Below, in pieces: positions 1 through 8,428 of a stretch of DNA of 64,000 bases. Every line of letters begins with the position of its first letter. Position 1 is the first letter of the stretch. The DNA is from Dichomitus squalens LYAD-421 SS1. Its lineage: Eukaryota; Basidiomycota; Agaricomycetes; Polyporales; Polyporaceae. The notes under the pieces were generated by a model, which was given only the letters and a program-made list of their open reading frames with translations, had not been told where the DNA came from and ran no database searches. Location: contig NW_006766898.1 of NCBI RefSeq assembly GCF_000275845.1, positions 238,862-302,861 of the forward strand, in the 5' to 3' direction. The translations under genes and the position numbers were made by a program.

Positions 1-479
1 CGCTTAGCTGTAGTCGCTTATGTAGTATGTTACCATATTTGGGACTCTCTGCTCGTGTACTATAGCTATGCTTCCGGACTCTTCTGGTACTGTCTAGGAC
101 AATCCGTACTACTCCAGAACAGTCTAGACAGGTCTATGCCTTACTCATCTCTTACTCATCCTATGGTGCGATACGTCGCAATTCTTTCACCATCGTATTA
201 TTCATCGCACTATGGTACATGTGACTAACCACTCTTCGATTAGTCATGGACACTTCTCTGTAGTATATAAGGACTTCAGATTGCGTCCTCCCTCTTCAGT
301 CTTTCCTTACTGACTGAAGAGTGAGTACTTCGTTACATCTACCTCTAACTTGTAGTTACTTACTTAACCTTTGTAGTCTTGCTTCGACTCTAGGTACAGT
401 TCGTTGCTGCAATAAAGTCTTTCCTTACTGACTGAAGATCTTGCTTCGACTCTAGTCAGATCTAATCTTTGTCTTCACA
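1..479. repeat. LTR-like fragment, truncated by window start
   Basis: This stretch has no credible reading frame. It carries a TATA-like TATATAA at 264-270, an AATAAA-like signal near 410-416, and two pairs of short direct repeats: a 20-mer at 301-320 and 419-438, and a 16-mer at 378-393 and 440-455. It ends in ...TTCACA near 479. Promoter and polyadenylation-like signals in one short non-coding block resemble an LTR, but the left end is outside the window, so no terminal pair or target duplication can be checked. It is unrelated in sequence to the 181-bp LTRs of the neighbouring copia element. Confidence 0.35.
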
Positions 480-491
480 GCCCCGAGTTTA

Positions 492-582
492 TCACAGGTT
501 GTCCGCAACAATGAGGGAAAGTTCAGCGTATGTGCAAGCCAACACCTGCGTCTTGAAGGCCTCTCTGGCTGCTAAGGCAAAG
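492..582 (-). pseudogene. F-box gene fragment, distal piece left of the retrotransposon
   Basis: Read on the minus strand, this piece continues the frame that starts at 5412 once the retrotransposon and one copy of its target duplication are set aside. The residues after the junction include LAAREAFKTQ, followed by a stop or an intron at 492-494. It is the part of an F-box protein just after the LPNELLSEIF core. What lay further downstream is lost or replaced by the LTR-like block at 1-479. The interruption makes the gene non-functional as read. Confidence 0.55.
578..582. repeat. Target-site duplication, left copy
   Basis: CAAAG immediately precedes the 5' LTR and is repeated at 5253-5257 directly after the 3' LTR. 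A 5-bp duplication is the usual size for copia integrase. Confidence 0.9.
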
Positions 583-763
583 TGTTGCGGAGCGATGAGA
601 CGCTCTTCCGCCGCCGGGAGGAATAGCTTCCGCGCGGATACGGGCTTGTATCGGTTGTATATTAGTAACTACGTCTCCTATGTACATCTAGCTTAATATA
701 TAAGCGTGGGACTAGAAGCCTAGCTTCAATCATCCCACGTTCCTCTTTCATCGCTTCTCTACA
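583..763 (+). repeat. 5' LTR of copia element (181 bp)
   Basis: Begins TGTTGCGGAG and ends TCTCTACA, the canonical TG...CA termini. It matches 5072-5252 base for base as far as I can see. It carries a TATA box (697-704) and would drive transcription of the element. Confidence 0.95.
697..704 (+). promoter_or_regulatory. TATA box in the 5' LTR
   Basis: TATATAAG lies 114 bp into the LTR, leaving room for a transcription start about 30 bp downstream within the LTR. The same sequence recurs in the 3' LTR. Confidence 0.6.
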
Positions 764-778
764 GGTTATGAGCCCTGC
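764..778 (+). other. Primer binding site, complementary to the initiator tRNA-Met anticodon arm
   Basis: GGTTATGAGCCCTGC directly abuts the 5' LTR. Its reverse complement is GCAGGGCTCATAACC, which matches the anticodon stem-loop (CAT anticodon) of eukaryotic initiator tRNA-Met as known from yeast. This is the half-tRNA priming arrangement of Drosophila copia and yeast Ty5, in which a cleaved tRNA primes from its anticodon arm instead of its 3' CCA end. The match is seen in the sequence; tRNA cleavage in this fungus is inferred. Confidence 0.85.
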
Positions 779-866
779 ATCGCTCAGAAGCCTCGTTCGC
801 TATTTTTACCTCTGATCATTTTTTCGAAACTTTACTTGAAATTGCTGTGACAATCCGGCCGTAGCC

Positions 867-3800
867 ATGGCCGACGAATCGTATCGAATTCAGCCCCTTC
901 GCGGCGAGACGAACTACGCCACATGGCGAATTCAGATGTCGGATATCTTGGAAGAAGCCGATCTCTGGGATTACGTCAGCGGCGACTTGACACTGCCCGA
1001 CGCCGAGGCCCTCCAACCGGACTGGAGGAAGAAGGATCGGAAAGCACTCCGGATGATCCGAGTGCGCGTCACCTCTGACGTCATCAATGTCGTACAAGAC
1101 GCCAACTCTTCGAAAGCAGCATGGGACGCGCTTCGAAGCGAGTTCCAGTCGTCAGGCTCAATAGGTAGAGTTATGGCGCGTCGTAAGCTCTTCCGCACAC
1201 AGTGCCCCGAAGGCGGGGATATCGAACAACACCTCCGGACGCTCCGAGGATATCGTTCCGAACTCAATTCTCTCGGGGGACAAATGTCCGAAGAAGATTT
1301 CTCCACGGCTATCTTAATGTCCCTTCCCGATTCTTGGCGCCCGTTCCTTCGATCGATCGACGATCAAGATCTGATAGCGCCCGCTGGCGGCGAAGCAAAA
1401 ATCTCGTCTGCCACGCTAATTGCCCGCATACTCCAGGAGTGCCGTCAGGACTCTTCACGCGATGACCTCGACACTGCACTCCAGGCACGAGGCAATAGGC
1501 AACGTTTGACGTGCTTCAACTGCAACAAACGCGGGCACGTCCAATCTGAGTGTCGATTTCCTCGAAGGGACCCCGGAGGCAATCAAGACGAGCGCGATCG
1601 CGATCGGGACCGTGGCCGAGATCGTCCCGACTCTCGGAACTTCGGTCGTAGCGGTGGGCGCGCCAACCTGGCCGGAGATGAGAATCCCGACGATCTGGGC
1701 TTGGACGAGCCCTCCGGAACTGTTTGGGTTGCTGGGGATTGCTTCGACGTCGCGCTCCAAACAGCCAACGATCCGCATTGGTACCTCGATAGTGGAGCAA
1801 CCACACACGTCGGGCGCGATGAGCATGCATTCTTCAAATACATCGCTACTCCTGGAGCATTCATCCAGGGCGTTGGAGGATATTCAGTCCCCAAGCTGGG
1901 ACGCGGTGTCGTGCCTCTCAAGCCACTCAAAAACTCGAGCGCCCGCGAACTCATCACGCTGACCGACGTCGCCCACGTCCCCACTGCCAGCCACAACCTC
2001 ATCTCGGTCGCCCGCCTTACCGAAAAAGGCGCGCGCATCAATTTCGAAAGTGCTTCCGTCACGATCACTGATCGAGCCGGAAATATCCTGGCCACGGGAA
2101 GCAAGTCAGGCCGGTTATACCGCCTAGACTTAGTCACCGAGGCCGATCAAGCGCTCTCTGCGACTGATCCCATCACCTGGGATCAGGCACACCGCATCTA
2201 TGCCCATCTCAGCACCAGTTACCTCGAAATGCTCGTCCGACACCAAATGGTCACTGGGCTTGCTGTCGATCCCACCTCCCCACCGCCTGATCAATGCGAC
2301 GCGTGCATTCGAGCAAAACAGCACGTTACCCCCTTCCCAAAACAGTCTCTCACCGTCATCGAGAACGTCGGAGATCTCACGGTTTCCGACTACTGGGGAC
2401 CATGCCGCATCAAGGGGATCCGCGGCATCTTCTACTTCACCACTTTCACAGACGGCCACGCGCGTCACACCGTGCTCTTCTTTGTCCCCGACAAGAAGCA
2501 GACACTGCCATCCCTGAAAGCCTATCATGCCTTCCTAAAGAATCAGAAGGGCGTCAACATGAAGGTGCTGCGAACCGACAACGGTCGGGAATATGTCAAC
2601 CAGTCTGTCAAAGACTTCATCCGCTCCCACGGTATTCTTCTAGAACTTACTGCCCCCAACTCGTCGGCCCAGAATGGAATCGGCGAGCGCGTCAATCGGA
2701 CACTCATGGAGGCCGCTCGGGCTATGCTATTTGCGCGAAACATTCCTTTATTCCTGTGGCCCGAAGCGGTGTCATACGCCAACTACGTCAAAAACCGCGC
2801 TCCCGCACGCGCACTGATGCACCAGCGCAAAACTCCTTTTGAGGCGTTCTGGGGACGGAAGCCCGACGTCTCGCATTTGCGGGAGTTCGGCGCTGACGTG
2901 TGGGTATTGCGCCAGGAACCCGGCATTCATAAACTGGAGCCGAAATCCCGCGCATGCAAATTCCTGGGCTTCTCCGAAGAATCCCGCGCTTACCGTGTTT
3001 GGGACCCGCTGACGCGCCAGGTCCGCACCTCGCGGAACGTCATTTTTGCAAAAGAACCGACACTCGTCAGCGGCATTACACCCGCTGAGCGCCCTGCGCC
3101 TGTGCCGCCTGCTAATGCCGACCTTGCGCCGGTCGAGGGGGAGAGTTTGCTAGAGGAGCAACCGCCCCAAGGTCTTTACAGCGACCTCAGCGAGCTCACG
3201 AGCGACGACGACGACGACTTCAAGACGGCGGTCGGTACGCCAGCGCCGGAAAACGCGTCCGCACCCTTAAACGCACCGATCACTCCGCTACGCAACGCGC
3301 CGGCACCAAGCGTCCCACCCGTTCCCAAAAAGGCATCCGAACGAGTCGTTACGCGCTCCACGCGCCAGTCCGACAAACCACGTCTCAACTACAGGTCGAT
3401 CGGAAACCCAGCCGCGCGCTCCGTCCCGGACTGGGCGAAGAACCTGCGGTCCTATCCGGACAGCGCCCAATTAGTCACAGAACCTGACTACGCCTTCCTA
3501 GTTGGTCCGTCAGACGATCCCCAGAACATTGCCGAAGCCAAGTCGTCACCCGATTGGCCGGAGTGGGTCGCTGCAATGGACAAGGAGGTATCTCAGCTCA
3601 ACACACTCGGCACGTACGAACTCGTGCCCTGTCCCTCGGACCGCAAGCCGATTGGCTGCCGCTGGGTATTCCACCGGAAACGCGACTCGACCGGACGCGT
3701 TGTGAAGTACAAGGCGCGCCTCGTGGCACAAGGCTTCTCCCAGATCCCTGGCCTGGATTTCGACAAAACTCACGCGCCTGTAGTCCGCTTGGAGACACTT

Positions 3801-5087
3801 CGCACGCTTCTAGCCGTCGGCACGGTCCTCGATCTAGATATCCAGGTGGTCGACGTCGTCGGTGCTTACCTCAACGGACACCTCCAGGAGGAGATATACA
3901 TGAGGCAACCGCCCATGTATGAAGATGGCTCTGGACGGGTTTGCCGGCTCTTGCGCACCCTCTACGGTCTAAAGCAATCAGGGCGCGAATGGAACAAAGA
4001 ACTCGACAGCGCCTTTGCCCAACTCCGCTTCGCCCGCCTGATCTCCGATCAATGCGTTTATTTCCGAGTCCGCAACGGGAAAATCTGCATCGTAGCCGTC
4101 CACGTCGACGACATGACAGTCTTGGCCTCCTCGCGTCATGAGGCCGACTCACTCAAGAACGAGCTCCTCAAGCACTTCGACATTACCGATCTCGGAGACA
4201 TCGCGCAAGTCGTCGGACTCGAAGTCACTCGCGAGCGCGCGAAGCGTACCCTCTCTCTCCGACAAACCGGCTACATTGATCGAATTCTCACTCGTTTCGG
4301 CATGTCCGAGGCCAATCCGCTCGATACTCCGATGGACCCGAACGTTCGGCTCCACCGCTCGGCAGACCATGCAGACGACGAGCGCCGACAGCTCTATCAG
4401 TCCATAATTGGATCGCTGATGTATGCCGCTCTCGGCACACGTCCGGACATCGCCTTCGCCGTGCAGAACCTAAGCCAGTTCTCAAGCAACCCGTCAAACG
4501 AGCACCTCACTGCAGCCAAGCGCGTCCTCCGGTACCTCAAAAAAACCCGTGAGTATTCTCTAGACTACCACGCGTCCGGACAACACCCGCTCGAAATTCT
4601 AGCCTACTCAGACGCCGACTGGGGAAACGACCCCGACGACCGGAAATCTATTTCCGGACACGTCTTCTTGCTTGGCAACGCTGCGATCACCTGGCGCTCT
4701 AGGAAGCAACGCACTGTAGCCAAATCAAGCATGGAAGCAGAGTATATGGCTGCTAGTGAGGCTACTTCGGAGATCATCTGGCTGCGGGCTCTGCTGTCAG
4801 AGATTGGACTCTCTCACACCGGCCCGACGGTTCTCCACGCTGACAGTCGTAGCGCCATCGCCGCCGCCGAACGTGAAGTCCCTCACGCCCGGACCAAACA
4901 TATCGACATACACTTCCATTTCATACGCGAACGCATAACCTCTAACGAGGTAGAGCTCATCCACTGCTCTTCGGAAGAGAACGTGGCCGACCTCCTCACC
5001 AAACCGTTCCCTCGCCCTCGACACCAATTGCTGGTCACACGCTTAGGATTGCGCCCGGCGTCGAGGGGGAGTGTTGCGGAGCGATGA
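867..5087 (+). CDS. Copia gag-pol polyprotein
   Basis: A 1406-residue single frame without frameshift. In order: a UBN2-type Gag domain (about residues 10-210), a CCHC zinc knuckle CFNCNKRGHVQSEC (about 216-229), an aspartic protease with DSG (about 307), a GAG-pre-integrase region, an integrase core with the conserved D, D and E positions (TDNGREY near 570, GERVNR near 606), a copia reverse transcriptase with YGLKQSGREW and a VDDM active site near 1080, and RNase H (SDADWG near 1247, KSSMEAEYMA further on). The tyrosine usual before VDD is histidine (AVHVDDM). The ATG lies in GCCATGG and the frame ends 16 bases inside the 3' LTR. The acidic, proline-rich stretch between integrase and RT is typical linker. 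Confidence 0.96.
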   Translation: MADESYRIQPLRGETNYATWRIQMSDILEEADLWDYVSGDLTLPDAEALQPDWRKKDRKALRMIRVRVTSDVINVVQDANSSKAAWDALRSEFQSSGSIGRVMARRKLFRTQCPEGGDIEQHLRTLRGYRSELNSLGGQMSEEDFSTAILMSLPDSWRPFLRSIDDQDLIAPAGGEAKISSATLIARILQECRQDSSRDDLDTALQARGNRQRLTCFNCNKRGHVQSECRFPRRDPGGNQDERDRDRDRGRDRPDSRNFGRSGGRANLAGDENPDDLGLDEPSGTVWVAGDCFDVALQTANDPHWYLDSGATTHVGRDEHAFFKYIATPGAFIQGVGGYSVPKLGRGVVPLKPLKNSSARELITLTDVAHVPTASHNLISVARLTEKGARINFESASVTITDRAGNILATGSKSGRLYRLDLVTEADQALSATDPITWDQAHRIYAHLSTSYLEMLVRHQMVTGLAVDPTSPPPDQCDACIRAKQHVTPFPKQSLTVIENVGDLTVSDYWGPCRIKGIRGIFYFTTFTDGHARHTVLFFVPDKKQTLPSLKAYHAFLKNQKGVNMKVLRTDNGREYVNQSVKDFIRSHGILLELTAPNSSAQNGIGERVNRTLMEAARAMLFARNIPLFLWPEAVSYANYVKNRAPARALMHQRKTPFEAFWGRKPDVSHLREFGADVWVLRQEPGIHKLEPKSRACKFLGFSEESRAYRVWDPLTRQVRTSRNVIFAKEPTLVSGITPAERPAPVPPANADLAPVEGESLLEEQPPQGLYSDLSELTSDDDDDFKTAVGTPAPENASAPLNAPITPLRNAPAPSVPPVPKKASERVVTRSTRQSDKPRLNYRSIGNPAARSVPDWAKNLRSYPDSAQLVTEPDYAFLVGPSDDPQNIAEAKSSPDWPEWVAAMDKEVSQLNTLGTYELVPCPSDRKPIGCRWVFHRKRDSTGRVVKYKARLVAQGFSQIPGLDFDKTHAPVVRLETLRTLLAVGTVLDLDIQVVDVVGAYLNGHLQEEIYMRQPPMYEDGSGRVCRLLRTLYGLKQSGREWNKELDSAFAQLRFARLISDQCVYFRVRNGKICIVAVHVDDMTVLASSRHEADSLKNELLKHFDITDLGDIAQVVGLEVTRERAKRTLSLRQTGYIDRILTRFGMSEANPLDTPMDPNVRLHRSADHADDERRQLYQSIIGSLMYAALGTRPDIAFAVQNLSQFSSNPSNEHLTAAKRVLRYLKKTREYSLDYHASGQHPLEILAYSDADWGNDPDDRKSISGHVFLLGNAAITWRSRKQRTVAKSSMEAEYMAASEATSEIIWLRALLSEIGLSHTGPTVLHADSRSAIAAAEREVPHARTKHIDIHFHFIRERITSNEVELIHCSSEENVADLLTKPFPRPRHQLLVTRLGLRPASRGSVAER
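5063..5071 (+). other. Polypurine tract
   Basis: GAGGGGGAG lies immediately upstream of the 3' LTR, where plus-strand DNA synthesis would be primed. It also codes for the last residues of gag-pol. Confidence 0.75.
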
Positions 5088-5252
5088 GACGCTCTTCCGC
5101 CGCCGGGAGGAATAGCTTCCGCGCGGATACGGGCTTGTATCGGTTGTATATTAGTAACTACGTCTCCTATGTACATCTAGCTTAATATATAAGCGTGGGA
5201 CTAGAAGCCTAGCTTCAATCATCCCACGTTCCTCTTTCATCGCTTCTCTACA
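5072..5252 (+). repeat. 3' LTR of copia element (181 bp)
   Basis: Same 181-bp sequence as 583-763 with TG...CA ends. Its first 16 bases encode the C-terminus and stop codon of gag-pol. Confidence 0.95.
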
Positions 5253-5257
5253 CAAAG
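5253..5257. repeat. Target-site duplication, right copy
   Basis: CAAAG follows the 3' LTR and pairs with 578-582. Confidence 0.9.
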
Positions 5258-5412
5258 ATCTCGGAAAGAAGCTCGTTTGGGAGGCTATGAATTGTCGCTC
5301 GCGGCTTGAGAATATGAGCTAGAACGAACGACGCGTTGAGTGCATCGGGCTGAGCTTGTGTCAAATTCAACGGAAGTCGCAAGGAGTCCAGCATGCTGAC
5401 GTACGTCGCCAT
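5253..5412 (-). pseudogene. F-box gene, 5' part, interrupted by the copia insertion
   Basis: On the minus strand a frame opens at ATG 5412 (alternative in-frame ATG at 5394) and reads to the insertion point. It includes the F-box core IHSLPNELLSEIFA, which resembles the LPPE(L/I)L..IF signature of basidiomycete F-box proteins. The frame continues beyond the element at 582-492. F-box proteins link SCF ubiquitin ligases to substrates through Skp1. With 4.7 kb inserted within the F-box, this locus should no longer make a working product. Confidence 0.6.
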
Positions 5413-6035
5413 AATCTCCTACATCCTGTGTCTCCCTAGCCATACGGATTGCGGGTGAGCTTTGTAGTCCCGAAATACTACAGAGGCCAGTCACTTACCC
5501 TCCGTGATGAGGCTTCTGCGCAGTGTCCATGGCGGTTCGCCATGTGACCGGTGGTAGGGGTACGTGCCAACAGAGAGACCTGGGGTATTTGACGACGAGC
5601 CCCATCAGCCTTTTATTGGCGACGTAATCGGGAGGCCGAGCCTTTAGCCGGTGCGGCGGCCATACATACTTACCCTGATCTCGCATGCGCATCAGTCTCC
5701 GCTGCCACGCCCTGAACATGATCCAGATGACCTAGACTTCTACTAGAGCAACGTTCACGACGATATATTTGACCCGTGAGTCATCGTGTACTCGTACTCA
5801 GTACACTCGAGATCATCAGGAGCGAACCAAAGAGGGAAGCTCGTACACTCTCTCGCTGACACCGACCTGTGCACTGGACTCTCGCCTCGCCGTGGCCAAG
5901 TTACAGCTATTTCTCGTAGATCTGCTGCGAAGAAAGTGACGACACACACGACAGAGGTCTACAACCGAACGATAACTATCTGCTATCAATCGGACTCTGT
6001 GATGCTCGCTATGTACTGTTGCGTACCTACAAACC
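5413..6035. other. Intergenic, no gene recognised
   Basis: I see only short chance frames on both strands. The segment separates the broken F-box locus from the intact F-box gene and may contain that broken gene's promoter on its left side and the 3' flank of the next gene on its right. Confidence 0.5.
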
Positions 6036-8093
6036 TCAATCAAAGAGACCAAACGGGTCCATATCGTCATCGTCATCGACGCCGTCTATGGGGTCTGGCT
6101 CTCCAGTAGACGAGGACCGCGAGGGCCCGAACGCTACATCGACGCGGCCCGACAGCTGAGACAGCGATCCGCCGCTGCAGTTGCCTGGCGTTACTCCTTC
6201 CGCCCATACCGGCCAGAGGCTATGCGTCTCCGCCTCCGCCGTGCACTCCTTGGGAAGGATGCTCCACCACGAGTACGCATCGTATAGGTCTTCGCCAACC
6301 TCCCCGTCCTCAACGAAAGGCTCTGTAGCATTCTGGATCTCTTCGTAGACAGTGGCTGCTGGAAGACTGTCGGGACTCTGAACGGAAACGTATAAGTTGC
6401 TGAGCAATTGCCCGACCTCGGCGCGAGCTATGAGAAGTTCGACAAGGCTCTCGAGGCCGTTCCCTTCCGGCATGCAGATGTGCAAATTTTCGAGAGCACC
6501 CGTCGAGCGGTCCTGGTGATCATCGCCGGAGTTCGGCCAAAGAATCCCGACGGAGGACGGAGCAAATGACTCGATGCGTAAGAGATGGAGAGTTTTCGCT
6601 CTTGCGAGTGGCTTGGAGCCATGTCTGAGGACTCTCCACGCGTTATTTCCAGACAGCCAGACCTCTTCCGCAGCAGCGAAAGGCAAGCATGCGAGAAGAG
6701 ATCGCACGCCTGCGTCGGCCTCGCCCCAGGTATCCGACTGCTTGGAGCTCAAGTCCACTCTCAGGCAGCCTCCCGAAGGTCGCATGGCCTGTAGAGAGAT
6801 ATGACCAGGGTTTCCGCGATTGGCGTATGTGTTGGTCTCCCCGTCCCAGACGCAATGGAGTTTTGTCTGCTGCCACCTGAAGGTCTCCTGGAAAGCAGTC
6901 ACCAGGAAACGTATCTCGTCATGCGACAATACATCAACCTTCGTCCGCAAAAGACAGTCTGGGGGGAGTTCGAGATGAGTGAGGATCGTAGCCGCTCCCT
7001 TCCCAGAAGCGACGAGGAGTTTTCGCATGCATTTCAGATGGACGGGAGCCGAGGGCAGAGTCGTCCCGTCGTAAGACTTCTTCACGAGTCCTTCAAGATA
7101 TGCCTCCTGTAAAGCAGGCGTGCCTTGGAGGAAGCGAAGCAGGTTAGGAACCGGTAAACCCCATGCATCCTGATCTTGAGTGTGGGTGTATATGAGGATC
7201 AGACGGGTGAGTGTGGTGGAGATGGTGTTTGTCGGGAGGAACTGGACATCGGTGAGAAACAGCGAGTGTAAGTGCAAGTTGCGACCTCCGAATAGAGCCC
7301 GATCTTGCCATCGAAACGCAGGTAAACGGGAGCCGACGCCCTTCATGATCACGCGCTCGAGCTTCTTCGCAGGGAAGGAGAGCAATGGTGGGATGACCCT
7401 CTCGTCGCCGTGCGGTAGATGGAGGTTGTGGACGGATACGAAGAGCTCCCGGACACGATGAGCATGAGCACGGAGAAATACGTCCGACTTGTAGTCATCG
7501 CGGCTAGGCGCTTCCCCGTATACGGAGAGAGGACTGTCGCTATGAGCGCAGGGAAGACGGGAGAAGTGCTTCATAGGCGTCGGGGAGGGAAAGGGCCCCC
7601 ACCGCGGATGCGCGCACGAGATGGTTGACCACAACAAGGGTGCATTCAGGACCACGTCCCTCCAGTGGTGGCAGACCAAAGAAATTGGTAACAATACTGA
7701 AGCGATCTTGAAGTGATGCGGACCGCAGACTTGCTCCACAACATGGTCGATGAACAATGGTGTGTATTGAAGGAGAGAGAAGATCCGAATGAGGAGTTCC
7801 GGCGGAAGCTTGTGAATCGGAGTCCGCGCATTGAATGCTTGTCTGACCCGGTAGGTGGTGTCCGTAAGAAGGTTGAGGAGCTCGAGCAACTGTAGACGAG
7901 TCGAGGAGGTCAGAGTGAGAGTCGTCTCGTCGCTGCGCAGGGTGAAGTGGTCACCTCCTGCAAGCTGCAGATCAATTCACATGTAAGCACTGCATGCCCC
8001 GATGATGCTATCTGACAAGACGTGCCTAAGTCCTTCCTTATCGATATGTATGGCTTGATCTACCAGCAGCTTCGCGTTCTCAAGCAATGGCAT
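6036..8093 (-). CDS. F-box protein with leucine-rich C-terminal region
   Basis: The main exon encodes more than 600 residues. The F-box is near its N-terminus (HKLPPELLIRIFSLLQ, then ISLVCHHWRDVVLNAPLLWS), followed by a long leucine-rich, LRR-like region and an acidic tail ending DDDDDMDPFGLFD. No ATG opens the large exon at its apparent start. Reading back, the frame stays open to a CTGCAG acceptor near 7965, and a short upstream exon starting at ATG 8093 (MPLLENAKLL...) joins in phase through an intron; the exact donor is uncertain (GTAGAT or GTCTTG). The expected role is substrate selection for an SCF ubiquitin ligase; substrate unknown. Such genes are numerous and fast-evolving in basidiomycetes. 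Confidence 0.82.
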
Positions 8094-8428
8094 GTCTGTG
8101 GTCTCTCGGTTGGTGTTCTGCAACCCAATTCTGACTTGCCTGAGTAGCTCACCTCGTGCTCGACATCAGACTGGAAGGGAGGTGCGAGTCGTCAGAACCG
8201 TGGTAGGTGAATCATGGATAACGCGATATATGAGCCGCAGCGAGGTCCGCCTGACGCCCGAGACAAATAGCTTCGCACGACTCGTGGAGCATACAGGCTC
8301 GTGGCCGGCCCCGGCTGGGACGGATGTTATAAATGCCTCAAGATGATTATGAATCTCAAAGTCCGTTGGTGGCTCGGAGCGCTCATGCAGTAGCGTAGTC
8401 CTCACACAACGTCTACAGCGAGGGGGGC

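Larger units (their letters stand above)
583..5252 (+). mobile_element. Complete Ty1/copia LTR retrotransposon
   Basis: A 4670-bp element in the order 5' LTR (583-763), primer binding site (764-778), gag-pol (867-5087), polypurine tract (5063-5071) and 3' LTR (5072-5252), bounded by CAAAG duplications. The domain order Gag, protease, integrase, reverse transcriptase, RNase H (integrase before RT) places it in the copia superfamily. The two 181-bp LTRs look identical by eye and the coding frame is uninterrupted, so insertion was recent and the element may still be mobile. It lies antisense within an F-box gene. Transposition activity is inferred, not shown. Confidence 0.96.

Noticed and set aside
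469..696. Plus-strand 75-codon frame across the F-box fragment and 5' LTR
   Set aside because: It spans the insertion junction and encodes nothing recognisable; the minus-strand F-box frame explains its left part better.
1455..2137. Minus-strand frames of 100-184 codons inside the copia element
   Set aside because: They are antisense shadows of the gag-pol frame, rich in Arg/Ser with no domain.
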